Part shown: positions 34,397 through 45,400 of the stretch, piece by piece
How positions within the stretch are numbered: position 1 is the stretch's first letter
Layout: each line of letters opens with the position of its first letter
From: an uncultured Acetatifactor sp.
Lineage (GTDB): Bacteria; Bacillota; Clostridia; Lachnospirales; Lachnospiraceae
Length of the DNA: 64,000 bases
Reading direction: 5' to 3'
NCBI GenBank assembly: GCA_910583845.1
Contig: CAJUAB010000003.1
Span: forward strand, 159,105-223,104
Made by a program: the position numbers and the translations under genes
Notes under the pieces: generated by a model
Told to the model about the DNA's origin: nothing
Databases searched by the model: none
The model's input: the letters and a program-made list of their open reading frames with translations, nothing else

Positions 34397-35458
34397 CTAC
34401 AATATCAGAAAAGCCGTCTTTTTAATTCCCTCTTTTTCCGAGAGCTCCTCACATCTGGGGATGCCGTTTACGGCAAATCTGTCCACATACTCATTGACGG
34501 TGAACTTGAGTGTCACATTTGGCGATATCAGCGCATTATAGGCGTCTTTATCAAATTTATTACACACAAAGATATATTTATCGGAATTTGTGCCGTTGAT
34601 ATTGGAGATCAGCGCGTTGACCGCCATAACCGCGTTGACGCTCTGCTCCGTGACAATAATCACCTTGTCCGCCGCGTTGAGCAGCCTGGCTTTGTCCTCA
34701 TCCAGCGTACACTCGGCATCTATCACGATAAAGTCATAATCCCCGCTCTTTTTCGCCGCCTGAGCGATTTTACCGTATACCGCGTACTCCAGGCCCACGG
34801 ACATCAGCGCCGCCTTGAACGCGGGCATATAGCTGAATGACTCCTTCCGCAGGACATGCTTGATCTCCTCATAGATCTGGCCCGACGGATTCAGCAGCTT
34901 CATATAGATCTCGGGAGATGTGACAGGCGTATCATTATCCAGCATATACTGAAAATTCTGCATTCTGCTGGCGTTTATATACAGCACCTGCTTCTCATAG
35001 TACTTTGTGAGAAATGTGCTTACCCCCATGGCGACGGTGGTCTTTCCCGCACCGCCGCTGGCGGAGGTGACGAGAATGATCTGTGTCTCCTGTCTCCCGC
35101 CGCTTTCCAGATTGAAAGCCCCCTTGCTCTTCCCCACAATCTCATTGAATATTTCCTTCACGCTGGTGTATTTGTACAGCTTATTGACATTCAGTTCTTC
35201 CGTTCCGCTCTGCTCGTTCTGCTCTGTCATCACAAATATGTACCCGATATTGTGCTTGAGCAGCGACGGGGTATACAGTTCGTCCGACAATATCAGTATT
35301 TCGGCCTTCTGCGGCACGGAGAACAATTCCGTAAAATACTGTGTGTCCGTGATGATCTCCAGATCTATGCGGTTAAAGAACTCTTTCACAAATTTCAGCT
35401 GCAGCGGTACGATATAGTTCCTGTCCCCGTCCGCTATAATCACTCTCGGTCTCGACAT
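34397..35458 (-). CDS. MinD/CpaE-like ATPase
   Basis: A 353-residue two-part protein. The first 110 residues resemble a receiver-like (atypical) domain (RVIIADGDRNYIVPL, ILILSDEL). A ParA/MinD ATPase follows, with a deviant Walker A SASGGAGKTT near 132-141 and DFIVIDAECTLDED near 245. CpaE proteins of pilus systems share this layout; here it sits between the FHA protein and yukD, 45 bp upstream of yukD. It could position the export machine at the cell pole or septum; that is inferred. GAGGTG precedes the ATG. Confidence 0.8.
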   Translation of the reverse strand: MSRPRVIIADGDRNYIVPLQLKFVKEFFNRIDLEIITDTQYFTELFSVPQKAEILILSDELYTPSLLKHNIGYIFVMTEQNEQSGTEELNVNKLYKYTSVKEIFNEIVGKSKGAFNLESGGRQETQIILVTSASGGAGKTTVAMGVSTFLTKYYEKQVLYINASRMQNFQYMLDNDTPVTSPEIYMKLLNPSGQIYEEIKHVLRKESFSYMPAFKAALMSVGLEYAVYGKIAQAAKKSGDYDFIVIDAECTLDEDKARLLNAADKVIIVTEQSVNAVMAVNALISNINGTNSDKYIFVCNKFDKDAYNALISPNVTLKFTVNEYVDRFAVNGIPRCEELSEKEGIKKTAFLIL

Positions 35459-35476
35459 TTATGCACCTCATCCTCT

Positions 35477-36385
35477 TTATACAATCTGGAAATCGCTGTC
35501 CGCCAGACGGATGATATCACCCTTTTTGATCCGCTGCCGCTGCCCGGGAGACAGCCTGACGCGATTTACGTAGGTGCCGTTGGCGCTTCCCTCGTCCGAA
35601 ATATAAAACTCCCCGTTGTTCCTGCTGATTCTGCAATGCTTCCTGCTGATCATTCTGTTGAAAGGAATGACCGCGTCCACCAGTCCGCGCTTTTTTCCCA
35701 GAAGCGTCTCGGCCTTGTCAATCAGAAGTTCAAAATGCCCCGGGGCGTTCATGGCCACGATGCGGATACTGTTTTCCCGCGGTCCTGCGTCCGCGGCGGG
35801 CGTATCCATGAGCGGCGGTATTCCCGCGCTTCTCGATTTGTTGTACACATCCTCCAGCGTCAGCGACCCGTTGCGCAGATCACGCACGAACTGATTCAGT
35901 CGCTCGCCGGGCGCGGAGACCACGCGTCCGATCAGCTTCACGATGCTTGACCGCAATTCGCTTTCGTACTCGGCATAGCTGTCAAAGGCCCTCTCGCTGA
36001 CAGGGATGTATACCAGCTTTACCTTCAAAGTATTCTGTTCCACAAACACCTTATCCCAGGACAGATCAATATTCTGGCAGTCCAGGAAACCGTTGTTCCG
36101 CACCTCCAGTATATCCGCGAACAGATTGATGACCACCAGGATCAGCATATCCTGTGTAATGCGGGCGAACATGGAGGATATGGGTCTGTAATCACTGGTC
36201 ACATAGTACAGCGCCAGCTTGCCATTGCGCAGCATCTTCATACATTGTACGAAGATGCCGCTGTTCTGGCTCTGTAAAACCTTATAATCCGTATTGACAA
36301 AATGGGCGCTGTTCTCCAGTACATATTCAAAATTGCTGCCGCATTCGACCTCGCTTATAATGCCCCGGTCTTTAAGCATGTACAT
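35477..36385 (-). CDS. FHA-domain protein
   Basis: A 302-residue cytosolic protein. The N-terminal 190 residues have no family I can name. The C-terminus is a forkhead-associated domain (about 205-302) with the phosphothreonine-binding motifs SRKHCRI and GSANGTYVN, so it should bind a threonine-phosphorylated partner. ATG 36385 is chosen for GAGGTGGG before it; the open frame continues into the giant gene. It starts 18 bases past the giant gene's stop, in the same transcript. Confidence 0.82.
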   Translation of the reverse strand: MYMLKDRGIISEVECGSNFEYVLENSAHFVNTDYKVLQSQNSGIFVQCMKMLRNGKLALYYVTSDYRPISSMFARITQDMLILVVINLFADILEVRNNGFLDCQNIDLSWDKVFVEQNTLKVKLVYIPVSERAFDSYAEYESELRSSIVKLIGRVVSAPGERLNQFVRDLRNGSLTLEDVYNKSRSAGIPPLMDTPAADAGPRENSIRIVAMNAPGHFELLIDKAETLLGKKRGLVDAVIPFNRMISRKHCRISRNNGEFYISDEGSANGTYVNRVRLSPGQRQRIKKGDIIRLADSDFQIV

Positions 36386-36402
36386 ATAATCCCACCTCTC
36401 CG

Positions 36403-39400
36403 CTATGCTCTTGACGAACGTCTTCTTCTCCGTCCGAACGCCACCGCGCCGCCCGTTCCCGTTCCGGCCACCGCAGCCGTTCCTCCGATGCTTCCCCAGA
36501 AAAGCACCTTGTCCGCGTACCAACGGACGATGACATTTGTGGAGATGGTGACAGAGTGGCTGAACGCAAATGCGCTTATGAAATCCATCGCGTCCGTGTC
36601 GGTCATATTGCCGGCCAGATCCCTCACCACCAACCGGACCTTCTGGGCCTGGGGATTCTCCGCCAGCATAAGGCTTCCGGAATAATTCTGCTCGTCCCCG
36701 GTGAAGTCCGTGATGTCTTCTTTCTCCTTTCCGTCCACATACACGGCTACGGACGCAAGGCCCATGGTGTCGTAGACGCTGTACTTGATTTCCAGACTGG
36801 TGGCATTGACGATGGCATTCTCCAGCCCGGTGATACTGTTGATCTCCGGAGCCGTACTGTCCACCCGGAACAGGATCGCCTTGTCCGCATAGTTGGTGTT
36901 CTCCGGCGTATTTCCGGTCTGGTCCCGGGAGGACACCGATATCTTATATACGCCGTCCTGGGAAAAGTTTTCCTTCGCGATGGTATATTGATACTGATAC
37001 CAGCCCTTGTTCCCTGTCACAGCCACATCATTGATTTCCGGCGTGACCCTGTAATCGCAGTCCTCCAGCGGCCTGCCGTCTCTGGAGATTTCGATGTCGA
37101 GGGACTGGCTCACCAGGCGGTCCGCGTTGTACTCCGTAATCAGCAGATCCTCTTCCACCCTCTGTACATACGCTCCCCCGTCTCCGATCAGCCCCACAAG
37201 ATAATCACTGTAATCATAGACCGAACCGTATCTGTTCACGGTAAAGGTCGCCGTCTTTTCCACGGTATGGCCCGCCCTGTCGGACAGAGTGACCGTGACC
37301 GTATAGATCCCGTCATTCTCCGGTGTGCTGGAAAAGGTGTCAAAGCTCCCGGAACCTCCGAAGGCATTGGTCGTCACCTGCTCTCCGATAAACGCATGGG
37401 TCACATCCATATTTTTATTGCCAAAGTTTGTACGGGTCAGCAGAATTTCGTAATCCTCAAAATTGGTGTCCTCAAAGCTGACCGCCAGTACCACCTCCTC
37501 TTTAAACGCTTTTCCGTCCGCCTCCACACCGTTGACGGTGATGACTGCTTCCTCAATCTGTGTGTCAATCGTCATCTGCTCCGACATATACTGCTGCATG
37601 ACATTTCCGGACTTGTCGGAGCCGGTGATCTCCACAAAATAATCTCCGTCTCCCGTAAGCGTAAAGGTTCCCGTGTGAACATCCGTGTTGTTGTCATTCC
37701 ACACCGGCGTTACCGCGTAAGGCGTCCCGTCCCGGGTCACGGAAACCGTCACATCCTCCGGATAGAAGTTGGCTTCATTGACAGTGATTGTGGCGTCTAT
37801 GTCACCGTCATAGTAAGCGATATTGTCGATCTCCTGCACCGGCGCGTTATACTCCACAACGGCCGTGGGAGCTATATTGTCCACCACAATCCGCTTTTCG
37901 TCCCGCTGAAATCCGGTCTGATTTCCCGCCCTGTCCGTGGCACTGACCTCAACCGTACCGTTAAACTGATTCCCCGCCGCCAGCGCTGCCTGCGAGATCT
38001 GGAAGCTGGCCGTCGCCATGGCTCCCCCCTCCGAAAAGCTGATCTGCGCTTCCTCTATGGGCTGCTGAATCAGTTCCGCGTTGACCGAGCTTACCCCCTC
38101 CGTTTTCAGATAGCTGTAGCTGAAATCATGTACGCCGGAAATCCTGTCCACGGCTGTAACATGTACCGTCATCTGTGCATTGTAAAAGCCGAAGCTGATG
38201 TTGTCCAGTATGGTGTCCAGTACGCCGGCGCTGTAAGATACCTCCGGGTTTTCGGGCATGGAGGTGTCGACTGTAAAGTAATCCGTGGGATAATCCGGCA
38301 TCTCGTGCAGAGCCAGGTCTGTGTACGCAATGTCAAACGAATAGTTGGCGTCTCCCGGAAATACGATGGTCGCTGTGTTCCTGTCCCCATCGGAGGTCCA
38401 GCCGCTGGTCCTGTATAAGGCACCGGCATTCAGCTCGTTGCCGGCCACGTCCGTGGCATTGATGATATATTCAATCTCCTCCGCGTTAAAATTGTGCTCC
38501 GTGATTGTGAGTGTGGCGCTCAGTTCCGCGGGGAAATACTTTCTTGTAATTCCCTGACTGTCCGCCAATGTGTTCACCGGATTCTGATCGGAATATTCCA
38601 CTTCAATAACCGGCAGTATCGTATCTATTACAAACACATCGGATCTGTAGGCCCCCATTACATTGCCGCTTCTGTCCGTATAGCTTACGGTAAATACATA
38701 GTCCCCGTCATTGGCATGACTGTCCGCCGCGTCAATCACATAGGTTCCCACATGTACATCCTCAGAGACATCTGTCCAGACCGGCATGACCCGCACCGCC
38801 TCTTCGTCATCCTTTGTAAGCATTACCATTACATCCTCGCTGAAGAAATTCGATTCTGTAACCGTAAACGTAGCCGTCAGCGCCTTGTTATAATACAGCT
38901 TGCCGCCAAATGTTTGATCAGGCGTGGTATACTCCGCCGTTATGACAGGCGATACGGTATCCACCACCAGCACGTGACCGCTGTCCGTGCATTTTTCGCT
39001 CTCATTTCCGTACCGGTCGGTGGCGGTAAAGGCCATACTTCCCCGAAGCTGCCGGGCCTGCTCCCCGGGCAGCGTCACGGACGCGGTAAACTTCGCCTTA
39101 TCCAGCGCATCCTGCACCGCGTCTACCCGCGTATCCCCATACCGCTCCACATTCTCCGGGCTGGCCCCCTCCTGGCGCGTATAACTCCATGTAAAGTAAT
39201 CCACGCCCGCCGTCTCATCATAGGCTGTAAAAGTGACAGTCACCTGGGGATTGTAGAACCCCAGGGTAATGGCTCCCAATACCGTATCCATTACGGAAGT
39301 GGAATAGCTGACCGACATTCTGTCCGCCGCTGGCGGAGTATGATCCACCACAAAGGGCTCTGTAACGACCTCCTCGGCCGCGGTCAGCGCCAGGTCGTCG

Positions 39401-42400
39401 TAATTGCACGTCAGGACATAGATGGCATCCGCGAACTGCTCCGACACCTGCGCCCTGTGTACATCTCCCTCATGTTCCCACTCACAGCTTTGCAGATAAT
39501 TCTCCAGATCTTCCACCGGCACACCCTGATCCGTGATGGTCCTGGCTTCCGTCAGCACCGTGATATCGCTCTGTCGGAAATTATGCTCTGTCACGGTGAC
39601 AGTGGCCGTCTGCGGGTTTTCCGCGCGGAAGTCATCATAGGCAAACTCTATCACCGGCGCTGTGGCATCCACCACCACGGTCTCCGAAATATAAGAGGGC
39701 ATCTCGTGACCGGTGCGGTCCGCATAAGTCATACCCACAATATAGTCCCCATCCTCCGTCAATGTAAGTCCGGCGGTATACTCTCCCACCGCGCCGGCGG
39801 ATTTCCACTCAACAGCCTGTTCCCGGGTCTCTTCCCCGTCCTTTGACACGGTGATGCGCACATCCTCCGGGAAAAAGTTCTTTTCTGTTATCCGGAACAC
39901 AAAATCCACAGGACCGGAAAAGTAATGTTTTGTCCCTACCTTCTGGCTGGTTCCGCCCTCGTCTTGCAGTCCGAAGCTGACGGTCTGATCCGGCAGGACA
40001 GTGTCGATCACAAGCACACCGGAGGTATAGACCTCCATGGTGTTATCGCTTCTGTCCGTATAGCTTACCGTAAATACATAATCCCCGTCATTGCCGTGGT
40101 CCTGCGGCGCTTCAATCACACAGGTTCCCACATGCACATCGGCGGAAAGATCCCTCCAGACCGGCAGAACCCGAACCGGGGCTTCCCCGTCCTTCGCAAG
40201 CGTTACCACCACATCTTCCTGGAAGAAATTTGCCTCTGTAACCGTAAACGTCGCTGTCAGCGCCTTGTTGTAATACAATTTGCCGCCGGACGTATCATCG
40301 GGCTCCGAGTACGCCGCCGTGATGGCCGGCGCTATGGTGTCCACCACCAGCACATGGCCGCTGTCCGTCAGTTTTACGCTTTCGTTCCCATATCGGTCCG
40401 TGGCGGTAAAGGCAATCATTCCCCGAAGCTGCCGGGCCTGCTCCCCGGGCAGCGTCACGGACGCGGTAAACTTCGCCTTATCCATCGCATCCTGCGCCGC
40501 GGCTGTCCGCGTGTCCTCATACCGCTCCACATTCTCCGCGCTGACACCCTCCTGGCGCATATAATTCCATGTAAAATAATCCACTCCCGCCGTTTCGTCA
40601 TACGCCGTAAAAGTAACGGTGACCGCCGGGTTGTAAAATCCAAGGGTGATAGCGGCCAGCACCGTATCCGTAACGGAAGTGGAATAACGGACCGACATTC
40701 TGTCCCGGGACGGCGGCGTGTGGTCCACCACAAAGGGCTCTGTTGTGACCTCCGGCGCCGGATTCAACGCCAGATCACAGTAATTGCAGGTCAGGACATA
40801 GATGGCATCCGCGAATTGTTCCGACAGCCGCGCCCTGTGTACATCCCCCTCATGCTCCCACTGGCAGTTTTGCAGATAGTTCTGCAAATCCGACGCCCGC
40901 ACATCCAGTCCCGTAATGGTCTTTGCCTCTGTAGTCACCGAGATATCGCTCTGCCGGAAATTGTGTTCCGTCACGGTGACGGTGGCCGTCTGGGGACGCT
41001 CGCCGCTGTAATCCTCATAATCAAAGGCAATCACCGGAACCGTGGCATCCACCACTACCGTCTCTGAGACGTAAGTCCGCATCTCATGACCGGTACGGTC
41101 CGTGTAAGTCATGCCCACCACATAATCGCCGTCCTCCTCCAGAACAATCCCGGCGGTATACTCATCCGCCCCATCCGTGGGCATCCACGTCACAGACTGC
41201 TCCCGGGCTTCTGCCCCGTCCCTGGACACGGTGACATGTACATCCTCCGCGAAGAAGTTCCTCTCCGTTACAGTGAACGCAAAGCGCACGGGACCGGAAA
41301 AGTAGTGCTTGGTCCCCACCGTCTGGCTGGTTCCGCCCTCCTCCCGCAGTCCGTAGGCAACACTGCGCTCCGGCGGCATGGTGTCGATGACAATGGTCCT
41401 GGAGGTACAGACCTCCATCGCGTTGTCGCTCCGGTCCGTGTAACGCACCGTAAATACATAATCCCCATCCCCCGTATGATCCTCCGGCGCTTCAATCATG
41501 CAGGTTCCCACATGCACATCCGCCGAAATATCCTTCCATACAGGCATGACCTGCACAGGGTCGCCATTGTCTCTGACAAGCATCACGATCACGTCCTCAG
41601 GGAAAAAGTTGGCCTCCGTAATTGTAAATGTGGCCGTCATCGCCCGGTTATAATACAGTCTGCCGCCGGACGCATCATCGGGCGCAGAGCAGGATACCGC
41701 GATCACCGGGGCCACGGTGTCCACCACCAACACATGGCCGTTGTCCGTCAGCTTTTCACTGACGTTTCCATACCTGTCCGTCGCGGTAAAGGCGATCCTT
41801 CCCCGAAGCTGCTGGGCCTGCTCCCCGGGCAGCGTCACGGACGCGGTAAATTTCGCTCTGTCCACAGGGTCCCCTGCCGCGGCTGTCCTCGTGTCCGCAT
41901 ACTGCTCCACATTCTGCGCGCTGGCACCCTCCTGGCGCTTATAATTCCATGTAAAATAATCCACTCCCGCCGTTTCGTCATAGGCCGTAAAGGTGACGGT
42001 GACCGCCGGGTTGTAAAACCCAAGAGTGATGGCCGCCAGCACCGTATCCTTTATGGACAGGGAGTAGCTGATTGACATTTTATCCGTCTTCGGCGGGGTG
42101 TGGTCCACCACAAAGGGGGCCGTCCTGACCTCTGCCGCCGGGTTCAGCGCCAGGTCACGGTAATTGCAGGTCAGAACGTAGATGGCATCTGCAAACTGTT
42201 CCGAGATCCGCGCTCTGTGTACATCGCCCTCATGCTCCCATTGACAGCTTTGCAGATACTTCTCCAGGTCCTCCACCGGCACGTCCAGCCCTGTAATATC
42301 CCTGGCCTGGGTAGACACGGAGAGGTCACTCTGCCGGAAATTGTGCTCTGTCACGGTGATGGTGGCCGTCTGCGGGCGCGCCGCGCTGTAGTCCGCATAG

Positions 42401-45400
42401 GCAAAGGAAATCACCGGAGCCGTGGTATCCACCACGATGGTCTCCGAAGTGTAGGGCTGCATCTCATGTCCGGAGCGGTCCGTATAAGTCATACCCACCA
42501 CATAATCCCCGTCATCTGCCAATGTGAGCACGGCCTCATACTCCCCCGCCGCATCCGTGGGATTCCACAAAACCGACTGTTCCCGGGCCTCTGCCCCGTC
42601 CTTCGACACGGTGATATGCACATCCTCCGCCAGGAAGTTCGCCTCTGTAACATGAAATACAAAGTCCACCGGACCGGAAAAGTAATGCTTTGTCCCTACC
42701 GTCTGGCAGGTTCCGCCCTCATCCCGCAGCCCGTAGCTGACGCTCCGGACAGGCGGTATTGTATCCACCACAAAGACGTCTCCCTCCCGCAGCAAATCCG
42801 ACACATTTCCCGCCCTGTCCCTGGCGGATACCTCCAGATACCCCCGCAGCTGCTCCGCGTCTCTCTCCGGAAGCGTCAGGGACGCCGTATACCTTGTGGG
42901 ATCTGTCTTGTCCCGCACCGCCGGGATTTCGCCGCCGACAGTCTTTACTGCGCCATCGGGAACGTCCACGCTTCCAGGGACACCTGCGGTGCCGGGAGCG
43001 CCTGTGCTCACATACGACCAGCTGAATGTATCCACGCCCGAAGTATCGTCCCTTGCGGTAAAGACTACCGTGATCTCCCCATCGTAATATTTTACCCCGT
43101 CCTGCATGTGCCCGTCCGCCCCGGGAAAACAGATCTGCAGGTCATAGGGTTTCTCGTTGTCCAGCTTCTCCAGATCAATTGTGATGGGAGCAGTGATTCC
43201 GCCGGTGCTTTCATTCCTGAGATAGATGATTCTGCGCTTCTCACCCTGGTCTCCCTTTTTGCCGGTCCCCTCACCTCCAAATACCACACTCGGGCCGTAC
43301 TCGTTTGTAACCTTGTCCCTGGCTATAGTATATCCCTCCGCGGGACGGACGATCACCGCCGTATTATACCATCCGTCGGACAGATTTTCCGGCAGGATTT
43401 CCTCTCCCTCCGGATTATATTGGGCGTAGGCCCCGTCCGGAATCCCTTCCGTGGACAGGACAATGGTGTAGCGCGCCTTGCACCTGGCGTAGACTTCCCG
43501 GCTTTCCGATTCATATTCTTTGGTTCCCGCTTCTTTCAGCGCAGTGATGACAATCGAAAGGCTTCCCCTTTTTTCCAGGGCCTCGCTCAATAGTTTCAGA
43601 TCTTTCAGCGTGACCTGACCGCTGTCGGAGAGTTCTATTCCTATATCCTCAAAGCCGCCGGGAAAACCTGTCACCTGTCCCTGGTAGGATATGGCCCCAT
43701 TGTCATCCTCATGGCTCTTTTCCGCCGCCTGCGAGGCAATCGTGTCCTTTGTCCCCAGGGTAAAACGGACTTCTCTGTCCGCGAATCTGATCAGATCCTC
43801 ATCCGTAGCCCGGACAGACAGCACAAAACTTTTTGACACACTGACATAGTTGTCAGTCTCCGCTGTGGAGGCCGTGATTCTGATGATATGGCCTGACCGG
43901 ATAATGGTCAGTTTCCCGGCATTTTCACCACGCTTCACGATGGACGCGATATCCGCGATGTCCGTCTGATCCTCCCCCGCCACATTTTCCACGGTGTACA
44001 TGATATCCTGCGGCCCCAGTTCATTACAGCTCACGGAGAAATTGTAAACATTGTCCCCCTGCCTGTCAAAATCCACGGTGTCTGCCACAGGCTCTTCCAC
44101 AAATGTAAGGAGCGGCTCCGCTTTCGCAATACATACTTTCGCAGGAGACAGTTCAATCTCCGTGTCCTTATAATTCTCCCGTTCCACCTTCAAGCGCACT
44201 CTGTAGCTGCCTGCGTCACAGGCCCGGGGCCTTTGCGCTTCTGTCAGCTCCATCCACTCCGTGGGCTGCGGTTCGTCTCCCGGGCCCAGGGCATAATAGA
44301 CCCGGTCTCCCTCCCGAAGCCCGTTAATCTTTTCCAGCAAATCCTGTTCCTGCCCGTCATAAACCAGGCCGCTGCGCAGAGTTGCCGACAGCCCCTGAAT
44401 TGGCGCTGCCTTTACTACCGCTGTAAAATCCTCCTCGTATACTTCATAGTTGTCTCTCTCCACTCTGACATGGACGGCATAGTCACCGGCATTCCGGAAT
44501 GCCGGTACCCGCACTGAGTCAGGGCCGTTGTAGACGAAGTGGATGTCCGCGGCCGTCCCGCCTTTCAGCCAGGTACAGGTAACTCTGTCCCCGTCCTCCA
44601 GCCGGGAGAAGGTCAGGGCTGGATGTTCCTTTCCGTCGTAGTCCGAACTATAGGGAATAGCCCCCACGTCATTCAGAACCGCCTTTCTGATAATGGCCGT
44701 GAGTTCTCCGGACTCAAACGGTTTATATCCCGCTCTTGACACCTGCACATATACGGCGTATTCTCCCGCCGCCTTTCCTGTCGGCACATTCTCCTGCCAG
44801 TTGACGCCATCTGCGGAATACCGGATCATGTCCCCGGCCTCCTCACTGCCCGCCACTGTGACAAGCTCCTGGTCCAATTTGTTATATACGCCGTCCAGTG
44901 CCTGTATTTCGGGGAGTTTTCTGAGCGTTACCGCCATTCTGGCTTCCAGGGGCTGTTCCGCAACCGTTTTTACACCGAATCCCTCCTGGGAGATCTCCAT
45001 GGAGATTGTCATTCCTTCAGCAAAATCGGGAATCTCTATCTCCATTTTTCCATGGATATTCGTGGCACCGCTTCCGGTTATATCCGGCAACGGCGTATTC
45101 CCGTTCCCGCCGCTTACGCTGTCCCCCGGTGCGGGCCCGTCAGCGTCCCCTGACGCTCCGGCGCCGTCCCCCGACACGCTCCCGGCAGCGTTCCCTGACG
45201 CCTCTGTGCCGTCCCCCGACACGCTCCCGGCAGCGTTCCCTGACGCCTCTGTGCCGTTTCCCGGCACAGACCCTGCGACACCCCCTGATGCCTGCGCGTT
45301 ATCCCCCGACACGCTCCCGGCGGGGCCCGCTGAGATCTTGTAGCTGACGGAAGCTCCGCTCACAGGAACTCCGTCTATGTCTGTCACCGTGATAACCACT

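Noticed and set aside
36556..43593. Several long plus-strand frames inside the giant gene
   Set aside because: They recur with the 1380-bp repeat period, so they are reflections of the repeated coding sequence on the other strand.
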